From NCBI GenBank assembly GCA_035499735.1, contig DATJYC010000035.1:1-51382 (forward strand): a stretch of DNA of 51,382 nt. Direction: 5' to 3'. The DNA is from VBDM01 sp035499735. Its GTDB lineage: Bacteria; Pseudomonadota; Gammaproteobacteria; Burkholderiales; SG8-39. Shown piece after piece: positions 33,111 through 40,448 of this stretch. Positions within the stretch are counted from its first letter, which is position 1, and each line of letters opens with the position of its first letter. The position numbers and the translations under genes are program-made. The notes under the pieces are model-generated. The model worked only from the letters and a program-made list of their open reading frames with translations. It did no database searches and was not told the origin of the DNA.

Positions 33111-34123
33111 TGCCAGCTCCGGCGAGCCGTAGCCAGCAGCCAGAGAAAGAGCGGCGTGCCGATCACGGCCGTGAGCACGCCGAGCGGGATCTCGATGCGG
33201 CCCGCCGTGCGCGCGACCGTGTCGACACCCAGCACGAAGGCCGCACCGAGTAGCGTGGCCACCGGCAAGAGGCGCGTGAAGTCCGGCCCGACCAGGAGCC
33301 GCGCGAAATGCGGGATCAGCAGCCCGACCCAGCCGATGACTCCGGAGATCGACACCGCCGCGGCCGTCATGAGCGTCGCCGCGGTGATCACGAGCGCGCG
33401 GACGCGGCCCGTCTCGACGCCGACCGAGGCGGCCTCGTCGTCGCCGAGCGCGAGCACCGAGATGCGCCAGCGCAGCAGCCACAGCACGAGTATCCCGCCC
33501 GCCGCCGCCGGAAGCACCGCCAGGAAGTCGGCGCGAGTCGCGGCCGAGAGGCTCCCTAGGAGCCAGTAGGTGATGGCCGGCAGCTGGTTGTAGGGGTCGG
33601 CGAGGTACTTGAGGAGGGCCACGCCGGCGCCGAGCAGCGCGCCGATCACCACGCCGGCGAGCACCAGCACGAGGATGGGGTCGTGGCCGCGCATGCGGGA
33701 GGCGATGAAGTAGGCTGTGGCGACCGCCGCGAGTCCACAGCCGAAGGCGAGCGCCTGGATGAATAAGACATCGAGCGAGAAAAAGATCCCCAGCACGGCG
33801 CCCAGGGCAGCGCCCGAGGACACGCCCAGGATGTCTGGGGAAACGAGCGGATTGCGGAACAGGCTTTGGTACGCGGCGCCCGCGGCGGAGAGCGCCGCGC
33901 CTACGACGATCGCCGCGAGGATGCGTGGACCGCGCACGTTGAGAACCACCGTCTGGACCGTCGCCGGGACGTCGGAGCTTCCGCCGGAGACCCACGCCCA
34001 GACCACGGCACCGAACTCGCTCGGGGCCACCGGAAACCGCCCCACGGCGAACGCCAGGATCACGAGCGCGCACAGCGCGAGCGCCGCGAAGCCGATCGCC
34101 GCGGAGGTCCTGCCGGTGCTCAC
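33107..34123 (-). CDS. ABC transporter permease, BtuC/FecD/MolB type
   Basis: A 338-residue permease of type II importers with about 10 membrane helices. It carries LNVRGPRILAAIVVGAALS, AAYQSLFRNPLVSPDILGV and GVIGWVGLLIPHFARLL, the ATPase-contact loop of the BtuC/FecD family. I use the GTG at 34123, which overlaps the stop of the binding protein gene (GTGA). By context it likely imports molybdate or tungstate; cobalamin or iron chelates remain possible. Confidence 0.88.
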   Translation of the reverse strand: MSTGRTSAAIGFAALALCALVILAFAVGRFPVAPSEFGAVVWAWVSGGSSDVPATVQTVVLNVRGPRILAAIVVGAALSAAGAAYQSLFRNPLVSPDILGVSSGAALGAVLGIFFSLDVLFIQALAFGCGLAAVATAYFIASRMRGHDPILVLVLAGVVIGALLGAGVALLKYLADPYNQLPAITYWLLGSLSAATRADFLAVLPAAAGGILVLWLLRWRISVLALGDDEAASVGVETGRVRALVITAATLMTAAAVSISGVIGWVGLLIPHFARLLVGPDFTRLLPVATLLGAAFVLGVDTVARTAGRIEIPLGVLTAVIGTPLFLWLLATARRSWQ

Positions 34124-35160
34124 GTCCTGTCGGTCGCCAGCAGGGCGTCGAGCTGGGCCTCGCTCGGCGTCTGGTGATAGGCGCGTGTGTAGAAGTCGCG
34201 CACGATGGGGCGCAGCGGCTCGGTGAATACCTGCGGGTGCAGGATTCGGCCGAGCCAGTGCAATCCGATCAGGCGGTTGACCGACGGCGGGGAGTCGATC
34301 CAGCCAAAGGGCAGCCCCGGCGCGAGGTGCACGCGACGCTCGCGCACGGCGGGCAGCGATTGCCAGGCCGGATCGCGGCGGACGCTTGCGAAGAAATTCG
34401 GATCGGTCGTCACGATCACCTCGGGCGCCCAGCGCAGCACCTGCTCGACCGAGACCTGCACCAGACCGCCCTGTCCCAGCTCGGCCGCGACGTTGAGCGC
34501 GCCGACCCGCTCGATGCACTCCATGTTGATCGAGCCCGAGAGTCCGGTCTGCAGCCCGCTAGGCCCGCGCCCATAGTACACGCGCGGCCGCTTCGCCTCC
34601 GGGACGCGCGCGACGCGGGTGCGGACATCTCCGAGCATGTCGGCGCAATAGCGCGCCCATTGCGCCCCCTGCGCCTCGGAGCCGATGATCCCGCCGAGCA
34701 GCCGGAACGCGTCCGGGATGCGGTCGAAGGCGCCGTCGATCAGGAGATACGGGATTCCGGTCTGCTCCTGCACCCGGTCGGCGAGCGACGCGAAGGTCGG
34801 GCTGGTGCTGCCGTAGTCGAAGATGAGGTCGGGTTTCGCGGCGAGCACGACCTCGACGTTGGCCGTGTTGCCCCGGCCGGTGAGGCGCCCGAGCGTCGGC
34901 AGGTCGGCATAGCGGGCAGGAACGAAAGGCCGCTCGTCGGGGCGGAAAGGCGACGTCCAGCCCAGGACCTTGTCGGGCGCCATCGCGAACAGCACGATCG
35001 ACGCCGGCGGACCCGCCGCGTAGACCCGCTCGACCCTGGCCGGGAGCTGCACCCGGCGGCCGACCGAGTCGGTGACCGTCCGCTCTCCCTGCGCCCGCAC
35101 CCATCCGGGCGCGAGCGCGCCAAGCGCCACGGCCGAAGCGAAGCGCCGCCGCGACAGCAT
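34120..35160 (-). CDS. Type II ABC transporter binding protein, MolA/BtuF-like
   Basis: A 346-residue periplasmic binding protein of the helical-backbone class (PeriBP BtuF/FhuD). The N-terminus SRRRFASAVALGALA has a twin-arginine-like motif, so it may go through Tat. Typical pieces are TVTDSVGRRVQLPARVERVY, KPDLIFDYGS and WAPEVIVTTDP. It overlaps modA (ATGA) upstream and the permease (GTGA) downstream. The ligand is unproved; context suggests molybdate or tungstate. Confidence 0.86.
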   Translation of the reverse strand: MLSRRRFASAVALGALAPGWVRAQGERTVTDSVGRRVQLPARVERVYAAGPPASIVLFAMAPDKVLGWTSPFRPDERPFVPARYADLPTLGRLTGRGNTANVEVVLAAKPDLIFDYGSTSPTFASLADRVQEQTGIPYLLIDGAFDRIPDAFRLLGGIIGSEAQGAQWARYCADMLGDVRTRVARVPEAKRPRVYYGRGPSGLQTGLSGSINMECIERVGALNVAAELGQGGLVQVSVEQVLRWAPEVIVTTDPNFFASVRRDPAWQSLPAVRERRVHLAPGLPFGWIDSPPSVNRLIGLHWLGRILHPQVFTEPLRPIVRDFYTRAYHQTPSEAQLDALLATDRT

Positions 35161-35966
35161 CAAGGCAGCGCCGGTGCCGAGAAACCGTGGCGCGCGAGTA
35201 TCTCCTGGGCGCGCACGGACATCACGAAGAGCGCGAAGCGCACGGCCGCCGGCCCGGCGCGGTCGAGCACGGTAAGGCCGTAGTCGGCGCCGACCGCGAG
35301 GCTTTGCGGTAACGCCACGATCCCGAGCGTCGGCTCCTCCTTGCGCGCCAGCGTCGCGTTGGTGCAATAGGTGAGGAAGATGTCCGCTTTGCGTTCCGCG
35401 ACGAGCATGGCGTAGATCGTGCGGTCTTTCGGCGGAGGCGGCGAGTCCGGCGCGCCGGTCAGCTTCAGCGCCTTCCCGGACAGCGCCGCGTAGGCGCCGG
35501 GCTTGACCTTCTCGGCCTTCTCGAAGACCAGCCAGGCGTAGTCGCCCGAGGGGTCCGCTTTCGGCGTCGAGGTGCCGAGCTTGACCTTGGGATCGAGCAT
35601 CCGCTCGAGCAGTGTGTCCGGAGCAACCGCCACTCCCGCTGCGACCAGCGCGCACAGCCGGTTGCGAGCGAAGAGCACGACCGGCCCGGCACGCCCCGAT
35701 TGCGCGAGCGACTGCGGATGCTCCATGTTCGCGGAGGCGAATACGTCGGCCGGCTCGCCCTTAGCGAGGCGATCGCGCAACAGTCCCGAGGAGCCGAACT
35801 CGCCTTCGACCTTCGTCCCGCCCGCGCGCGCGAACTCGGCGCCGAGCTCGGTCATCGCCGCGCGAAGGCTCCCCGCGGCGTACAGCCGGACCGGCCGCTC
35901 CTGCGCCATCGCCGGAATGCCCAGAGCCAGCAGTCCGTAGAACGCGAGCGCGCGGCGCACGCTCAC
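35160..35966 (-). CDS. modA: Molybdate-binding protein ModA-like
   Basis: A 268-residue periplasmic protein with a signal peptide ending PAMAQ. The mature part starts RPVRLYAAGSLRAAMTELG, which resembles the oxyanion-binding loop of ModA (AAxSL), and continues with GEFGSSGLLRDRLAKGEPADVFASAN. It has no modB partner inside this operon; it may use TupBC or a distant ModBC (a partial modC lies at the far right of the window). The GTG start overlaps the tupA stop. Confidence 0.86.
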   Translation of the reverse strand: MSVRRALAFYGLLALGIPAMAQERPVRLYAAGSLRAAMTELGAEFARAGGTKVEGEFGSSGLLRDRLAKGEPADVFASANMEHPQSLAQSGRAGPVVLFARNRLCALVAAGVAVAPDTLLERMLDPKVKLGTSTPKADPSGDYAWLVFEKAEKVKPGAYAALSGKALKLTGAPDSPPPPKDRTIYAMLVAERKADIFLTYCTNATLARKEEPTLGIVALPQSLAVGADYGLTVLDRAGPAAVRFALFVMSVRAQEILARHGFSAPALP

Positions 35967-36787
35967 GCCCCCGGCGTGCCCGCGTTGGGAAAGAACAGCT
36001 GCTCTCCGCCGATCTTGTATCCGGCAATCGCATTCTGCCCCTCCGGCGAGACCACCCAGTCGACGAAGGTCTGGCCGAGGTCCTTCTTCACGCTCGGATG
36101 CTTGGCCGGATTGACGAGCATCACGCCGTACTGGTTGAACAGGCGCTTGTCGCCTTCCACCGAAATGACGAGATCGCCCCGGTTCTTGAACGAGATCCAG
36201 GTGCCGCGATCCGAAAGGATGTACGCGTTCATCGCCGCCGCGGTGTTGAGCGCCGGCCCCATGCCCTGCCCGGTGTCCTTGTACCAAGGCCCCTTGTCCT
36301 TCTCGATGTCGATGCCCGCGGCCTTCCACAGCGCGAGCTCCGCGATGTGCGTGCCGCTGCGGTCGCCGCGCGACACGAACGGCGCCTGCGCCGACTTGAT
36401 CTTCTTCAGCGCTGCGAGGATGTCGTGCCCGCCAGCCACCTTCGCCGGGTCGGACTTCGGGCCGATCAGCACGAAATCGTTGTACATCACCGGAAAGCGC
36501 TTCACCCCGTGGCCCTCTTCCAGAAATTTCTCCTCGGCGGACTTGGCGTGCACGAACACCACGTCGGCGTCGCCGCGGCGCGCGAGGTCGAGCGCCTGGC
36601 CGGTGCCGAGCGCGACCACGCGCACCTGGATACCGGTCTTCTTCTGGAAGATCGGCAGCAGGTAGCCGAACAGGCCGCTCTGCTCGGTCGAGGTCGTCGA
36701 GGCGACAACGATGAACTTCTCCTGGGCGGCCGCGGGCAGCGCGGCGGCGAGCAGTGCGAGCAGCAGCAGTCTTCTCATCCGGTCCAT
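35963..36787 (-). CDS. tupA: Tungstate-binding protein TupA
   Basis: A 274-residue periplasmic protein with a signal peptide ending ALPAAAQ. The mature N-terminus FIVVASTTSTEQSGLFGYLL carries TTSTEQSG, the ligand loop typical of TupA. A second ligand stretch is FVSRGDRSGTH. The start follows AAAGGAG and overlaps the ATPase gene by 13 bases. TupA binds tungstate with high affinity and usually favours it over molybdate. Confidence 0.92.
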   Translation of the reverse strand: MDRMRRLLLLALLAAALPAAAQEKFIVVASTTSTEQSGLFGYLLPIFQKKTGIQVRVVALGTGQALDLARRGDADVVFVHAKSAEEKFLEEGHGVKRFPVMYNDFVLIGPKSDPAKVAGGHDILAALKKIKSAQAPFVSRGDRSGTHIAELALWKAAGIDIEKDKGPWYKDTGQGMGPALNTAAAMNAYILSDRGTWISFKNRGDLVISVEGDKRLFNQYGVMLVNPAKHPSVKKDLGQTFVDWVVSPEGQNAIAGYKIGGEQLFFPNAGTPGA

Positions 36788-37503
36788 GGCAGTTCTCCTT
36801 TTATGAATGCGGCGGCTTGCGCCGTCTGCGGTTGCGAAAAGAATTGCTCGACCGGCGTGCGTTCTACGAGCCTGCCGCGGTCGAGGAACACGATCTCGTC
36901 GCCCAGGCGGCGCGCCTGGCCGAGGTTGTGTGTCGCCATCACGATCTTGGTGCCGGCGGCGTCGAACGCGCGGATCACGGCCTCGACTTCGCGCGTCGCG
37001 CTCGGGTCGAGGCTCGCCGTGGGCTCGTCGAGGAACAGCACTTCCGGATGCAGCGCCCAGGCGCGGGCGAGCGCGAGCCGCTGCTGCTCGCCCCCGGACA
37101 GGACGCGCGCCGGACGGGAAGCGAGGTGCGAAAGACCCACGCCTTCGAGCGCTTCGCGCACGAGCGGCGCGCGTTTGGCACCGGGCACGCCTGCGATCTT
37201 CAGGGCGTACTCGACGTTCGCACGGGCGGAGCGGCGCAGCATCACCGGGCGCTGGAATACCATCGCCTGCTTGCGCGGCGCGCCGGGGCGCTCCGAGCCG
37301 CTCCACTCTACGCGGCCGGAGGCGGGCGAGAGGAGCCCGTGCATGAGGCGCATCAGGACGCTCTTCCCCGCGCCGTTCGCGCCGAGGATGATCGTGCTCG
37401 GACCAGGCTCGATCTCGAGAGAGATGCGCTCGATGATCGCGCGCGATCCGACGCCGAAGCACACCTCGTGGAGCCGCAGCGGAAGAATCGTCCCGTTCGT
37501 CAT
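36775..37503 (-). CDS. tupC: Tungstate ABC transporter ATPase TupC
   Basis: A 242-residue ATPase: Walker A GANGAGKSVLMR, signature LSGGEQQRLALARAW, Walker B VLFLDEPTASLD and switch His in MATHNLGQAR. There is no C-terminal TOBE domain, unlike ModC. It lies between tupB (ATGA overlap) and tupA (13-base overlap), the usual tup arrangement. Confidence 0.92.
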   Translation of the reverse strand: MTNGTILPLRLHEVCFGVGSRAIIERISLEIEPGPSTIILGANGAGKSVLMRLMHGLLSPASGRVEWSGSERPGAPRKQAMVFQRPVMLRRSARANVEYALKIAGVPGAKRAPLVREALEGVGLSHLASRPARVLSGGEQQRLALARAWALHPEVLFLDEPTASLDPSATREVEAVIRAFDAAGTKIVMATHNLGQARRLGDEIVFLDRGRLVERTPVEQFFSQPQTAQAAAFIKGELPWTG

Positions 37504-38195
37504 CCGTAGCGCCTCTGCACCAGCTCTTTCGTCAGATACGCCGCCGCGTTCACCGCGACGACGATGGCGATCAGGATGATCCCCAGCCCCAGCGCGAGCG
37601 GCAGGTCGCCCTTGCTCGTCTCGAGCGCGATCGTCGTCGTCATCACGCGCGTCACCCCGTCGATGTTTCCGCCGACGATGATCACCGCGCCGACCTCGGC
37701 CGCGGCGCGTCCGAAGCCCGCCAGCACGGTCGTGAGCAGCGAAAAGCGCGTGTCCCAAAGCAGCGTCAGGGCCGACGCGAGCCGGCTCGCGCCCAGCGAC
37801 CGCAGCTGCTCCTGGTACTCGCCCCAAGCGTCCTCGATCGCCTGGCGCGACAACGCCGCGATGATCGGCAGAATCAGCACCGTCTGCGCGATCACCATCG
37901 CCGACGGCGTGAACAGAATCCCGAAGGAACCGAGCGGACCGGCGCGCGAGAGAAGCAAGTAGATCACCAGACCGACGACCACCGGCGGAAGTCCCATGAA
38001 GGCGTTCAGCAGCACGATCAGCGTGCGGCGTCCCGGAAAGCGGCCGACGGCGATCGCGGCGCCGGCGGGAAACCCGAGGAGCGCGGCCAGCACCACCGCG
38101 GTGATGCTCACCCGCAGGCTCAGCAGAACGATCTCGATCAGTTTCGGATCGAGACCAGCGAGCAACTGGACGGCCGTACCGAAGGCTTCGGACAC
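37500..38195 (-). CDS. tupB: Tungstate ABC transporter permease TupB
   Basis: A 231-residue permease with five or six helices. The EAA loop region is SRQAIEDAWGEYQEQLRSLGA, and GFGRAAAEVGAVIIVGGN and TTTIALETSKGDLPLALGL are characteristic of TupB. It is the first gene of an 11-gene operon ending at moaE. A palindromic operator, AAATATG-N10-CATATTT, sits 34-57 bases upstream of its start. Confidence 0.93.
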   Translation of the reverse strand: MSEAFGTAVQLLAGLDPKLIEIVLLSLRVSITAVVLAALLGFPAGAAIAVGRFPGRRTLIVLLNAFMGLPPVVVGLVIYLLLSRAGPLGSFGILFTPSAMVIAQTVLILPIIAALSRQAIEDAWGEYQEQLRSLGASRLASALTLLWDTRFSLLTTVLAGFGRAAAEVGAVIIVGGNIDGVTRVMTTTIALETSKGDLPLALGLGIILIAIVVAVNAAAYLTKELVQRRYG

Positions 38196-38228
38196 GCTCG
38201 CATGATAGGGGTCCGCTCAGTTTGGGCG

Positions 38229-38252
38229 AAATATGACATCTACTGCATATTT
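38229..38252. promoter_or_regulatory. Palindromic operator before tup operon
   Basis: AAATATG (38229-38235), 10 bases, CATATTT (38246-38252): a perfect 7-bp inverted repeat. It is in the AT-rich 177-base gap between tupB and the divergent ModE-type regulator, which contains no gene. A further half site AAATATG is at 38286-38292. On the minus strand the CATATT of the palindrome could double as the tup -10. Two degenerate copies with the same 10-base spacing precede fdnG. Confidence 0.65.
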
Positions 38253-38332
38253 GAGTCGCCCATTCGCAGCTCTACCTATTCAATCAAATATGTATTCCCT
38301 CTCGAGTATGCTTCCTTAGTCTAGGAATTTGC

Positions 38333-38365
38333 TATATTTTTATGCCATCGCACCTCGTGTGCGAT
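38333..38365 (+). promoter_or_regulatory. Regulator promoter (-10) and 5' leader hairpin
   Basis: TATATT at 38333-38338 is a good -10; no clear -35 is seen. Transcription would begin near 38345. The next bases form a perfect 7-bp inverted repeat, ATCGCAC (38347-38353) and GTGCGAT (38359-38365) with a 5-base loop, ending 7 bases before the regulator ATG. There is no purine-rich ribosome site, so the hairpin occupies its place. Confidence 0.5.
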
Positions 38366-38372
38366 CTTGCAT

Positions 38373-39494
38373 ATGATAAAGATCCAGATCGAGGCGACTT
38401 GGCGCATCGGAACTTCCGAGGCCGAGCTCGCCGACCCCCTGCTCTTTCGCCTCCTCGAAGCGGTACAGGCGTCCGGCTCGCTCGCCAAAGCAGCAAGCGC
38501 ATTGGGTTTTTCCTACCGGCATATCTGGGGTTCGCTGGGGAAATGGGAGAAGGCGGTCGGACGGCCGCTGGTGCGCCTGGAGCGCGGGCGCGGCGCCAAG
38601 CTCACCGAGTTCGGCGAGAAGCTCATGTGGGCGGAGCAGACGGCCCGCTCCCGCCTGGAGCGGCAGATCGAGGCTGTGCAGAGCGACCTCGAGCACGAGC
38701 TCTCGGCCGAGCTGCTGCGCGGCACCACCAACCTCGTCATGCACGCGAGCCATGATCTCGCCCTCGCCCATCTGCGCGACCTGCTGCACAAGCAGCACGG
38801 CATCCAGCTCCAGCTGCAGTACCAGGGCAGCCTCGAAAGCCTGGACGCGCTCGCCCAGGGGCGATGCGATGTCGCGGGCTTTCATCTTCCCGAGGGCGGC
38901 CTCGAGACCGATTTCTTCTTTCACCGGCGCGCATTCAAGGCGCGCGACCATACGCTCATCCGCTGCGCCACACGCACGCAGGGGCTGATGGTGGCGCAGG
39001 GCAACCCCAAGTCGATTCGCGCCCTCCCCGACCTCACCCGGCGCGACGTGAAAATGATCAACCGCCAGCCCAACTCGGGAACACGGCTCGAGCTCGACCA
39101 GCTGCTGCGCGAGGCCTCGATCGATCCCAAGCTGATCGAAGGCTACGAGACTTTCGAGTTTACCCATCTCGCCGTGGCAGCCACCATCGCCTCGGGCATG
39201 TGCGATGTCGGCTTCGGCATCGAGGCCGCCGCGGCCCAGTACAAGCTCGGCTTCATCCCCTTGCTGCGCGAGCGCTACTACCTCGCCTGCCGCAGCGAGA
39301 TCGTCGCCGCGCGGCCGGTCAGCTCGCTCATCACGGTCCTCAAAAGCCCGGAATTCGCCGCCCTCGCGGAGAGCCTCGCCGGCTACGACTGGGCCGGCGT
39401 CGGCGAGACCCTGGGCGCAGAGCTGGTCCTCGGCGCGCACAACAGCAGCGGTGCGGTACTGCGCCCGGAGGCCAAGTCGGCCCGAGGCCGCTGA
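38373..39494 (+). CDS. ModE-type HTH regulator with binding-protein-like sensor
   Basis: A 373-residue regulator. Residues about 1-110 are a LysR/ModE-like winged helix: WRIGTSEAELADPLLFRLLEA, then GSLAKAASALGFSYRHIWG. Residues about 120-355 resemble a periplasmic-binding-protein domain (MHASHDLALAHLRDLL, NRQPNSGTRLELDQLL, IASGMCDVGFGIEAAA), as in COG1910-type regulators, which replaces the ModE molbindin domains. I use the ATG at 38373; a TTG two codons earlier is in frame. It is divergent from the tup operon and probably senses molybdate, tungstate or a cofactor precursor. Confidence 0.88.
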   Translation: MIKIQIEATWRIGTSEAELADPLLFRLLEAVQASGSLAKAASALGFSYRHIWGSLGKWEKAVGRPLVRLERGRGAKLTEFGEKLMWAEQTARSRLERQIEAVQSDLEHELSAELLRGTTNLVMHASHDLALAHLRDLLHKQHGIQLQLQYQGSLESLDALAQGRCDVAGFHLPEGGLETDFFFHRRAFKARDHTLIRCATRTQGLMVAQGNPKSIRALPDLTRRDVKMINRQPNSGTRLELDQLLREASIDPKLIEGYETFEFTHLAVAATIASGMCDVGFGIEAAAAQYKLGFIPLLRERYYLACRSEIVAARPVSSLITVLKSPEFAALAESLAGYDWAGVGETLGAELVLGAHNSSGAVLRPEAKSARGR

Positions 39495-39500
39495 GCGCGG

Positions 39501-39878
39501 TCAGTAGACGATGGTCCGCCACCCGGCGTCGAGGCACCGGCCGATGTAGGCCGCGGCGCCCGCCGTACCCGTCACCTCGGGGATGAACTGGTTTTGGAGG
39601 ACGCCGTGCTCCTCCATCGCCTGCGGACAGGCGAAGAATTTCGCTCCGTGGCGCGCGGCCTCCTGCATGAAAGCGTAGACCGACTGCCTGCGCGTCGGCC
39701 CCGGATAGAGGCCCTCGGCAACGCCGCGAGCGAGGAGCCTGACCGACCTGCTGGTGAAGTAGATCTCGACATCGGCGTCCATCGCCGCCGCGGTGGCGGC
39801 ATGAAAGAAGGGCGTCGCGCAGATCTCGGGCCTGTCCGGGTCGGCAGCCCATAGCAGGATCGCCAGGCGCTTGCTCAT
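39501..39878 (-). CDS. DsrE-like sulfur-relay protein
   Basis: A 125-residue DsrE/TusD-like fold: KRLAILLWAADPDRPEICATP, then AAAMDADVEIYFTSRSVRLL, then AKFFACPQAMEEHG. Cys84 in FFACPQ sits at the position of the persulfide-carrying cysteine in DsrE proteins; Cys20 is a second cysteine. It overlaps the stop of the lipoyl-carrier gene (ATGA) and is convergent with the regulator. A role in sulfur transfer to the formate dehydrogenase or to a lipoate-bound thiol is possible but unproved. Confidence 0.78.
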   Translation of the reverse strand: MSKRLAILLWAADPDRPEICATPFFHAATAAAMDADVEIYFTSRSVRLLARGVAEGLYPGPTRRQSVYAFMQEAARHGAKFFACPQAMEEHGVLQNQFIPEVTGTAGAAAYIGRCLDAGWRTIVY

Positions 39879-40324
39879 CGATCCGCCTGGACGCCCTCGA
39901 AGTTGTCGAGCCGCATCGCCTCCTCGAACGCCGCAGCGATGGCTCCGCCCGAGACGATGCCGGCCGCGTTCTCCGGGCCGCCGGCGACGCGCAGCTTCAC
40001 CAGCCAGCCCGCCCCGTAGGGATCCGCGTTGATCATATCGGGACGCTTCACGACCCCCGAGTTTGAAGCAACGATGGTCCCCCCCAGGGGCGTGCGTACG
40101 GAGACGACCGTCTTCGCCAGCTCGAGCAGGCCGACCGCGCGGCCGGTCTCGACGACCGTTCCGTCCGCCTTGGGCAGGAAGGCCAGGAACTCGACCGCGA
40201 GCGCGGCGCCGTACGCGGTGGCGCCGAGAACCACCGTACCGGACTCGCTGTCCTTCAGCCAAACGTTGTAATCCGCGTGGTAGTAGCGGTCCTCGGGAAA
40301 GTCGCAGCCGCGCACGCGCGCCAC
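39875..40324 (-). CDS. GcvH-like lipoyl carrier protein
   Basis: A 149-residue protein with the glycine-cleavage H fold: YYHADYNVWLKDSESGTVVLG, then LLELAKTVVSVRTPLGG, then NADPYGAGWLVKLRV. Lys71 (in ELAKTVVS) aligns with the lipoylated lysine of GcvH. No gcvT or gcvP lies nearby, so it is not a normal glycine-cleavage subunit; lipoate-binding proteins of sulfur oxidation are a closer parallel. Translation must begin after the tRNA-Sec gene: I choose the GTG at 40324, five bases after GGAGG. Only 18 bases separate this start from the tRNA 3' end. Confidence 0.8.
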   Translation of the reverse strand: MARVRGCDFPEDRYYHADYNVWLKDSESGTVVLGATAYGAALAVEFLAFLPKADGTVVETGRAVGLLELAKTVVSVRTPLGGTIVASNSGVVKRPDMINADPYGAGWLVKLRVAGGPENAAGIVSGGAIAAAFEEAMRLDNFEGVQADR

Positions 40325-40342
40325 TACGCCCTCCGCGTGAAT

Positions 40343-40438
40343 TGGCGGAAGAGAGAGGGAGTCGAACCCACCAAGGAACGTCTGACGCCCCTTACCGGGT
40401 TTGAAGCCCGGCCGCCCCACCGGAGGCGAATCCCTTCC
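40343..40438 (-). tRNA. selC: tRNA-Sec (anticodon TCA)
   Basis: A 96-base selenocysteine tRNA. It has an 8-bp acceptor stem starting GGAAGGGA and ending TCTCTTCC, discriminator G and an encoded CCA. The anticodon TCA (40404-40402) lies in the loop CTTCAAA. A long variable arm and a long T/acceptor stack are present, and the sequence runs parallel to E. coli selC throughout (for example CTCCGGTGGGGCGGC). It lies 10 bases after the PepSY gene stop and 18 bases before the lipoyl-carrier start. Confidence 0.97.
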
Positions 40439-40448
40439 GTTGTCATCT

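Noticed and set aside
40325..40420. Longer N-terminus of the lipoyl-carrier gene, starting inside the tRNA
   Set aside because: The extra 32 codons are translated tRNA-Sec sequence. A GTG with GGAGG directly after the tRNA gives the expected H-protein length.
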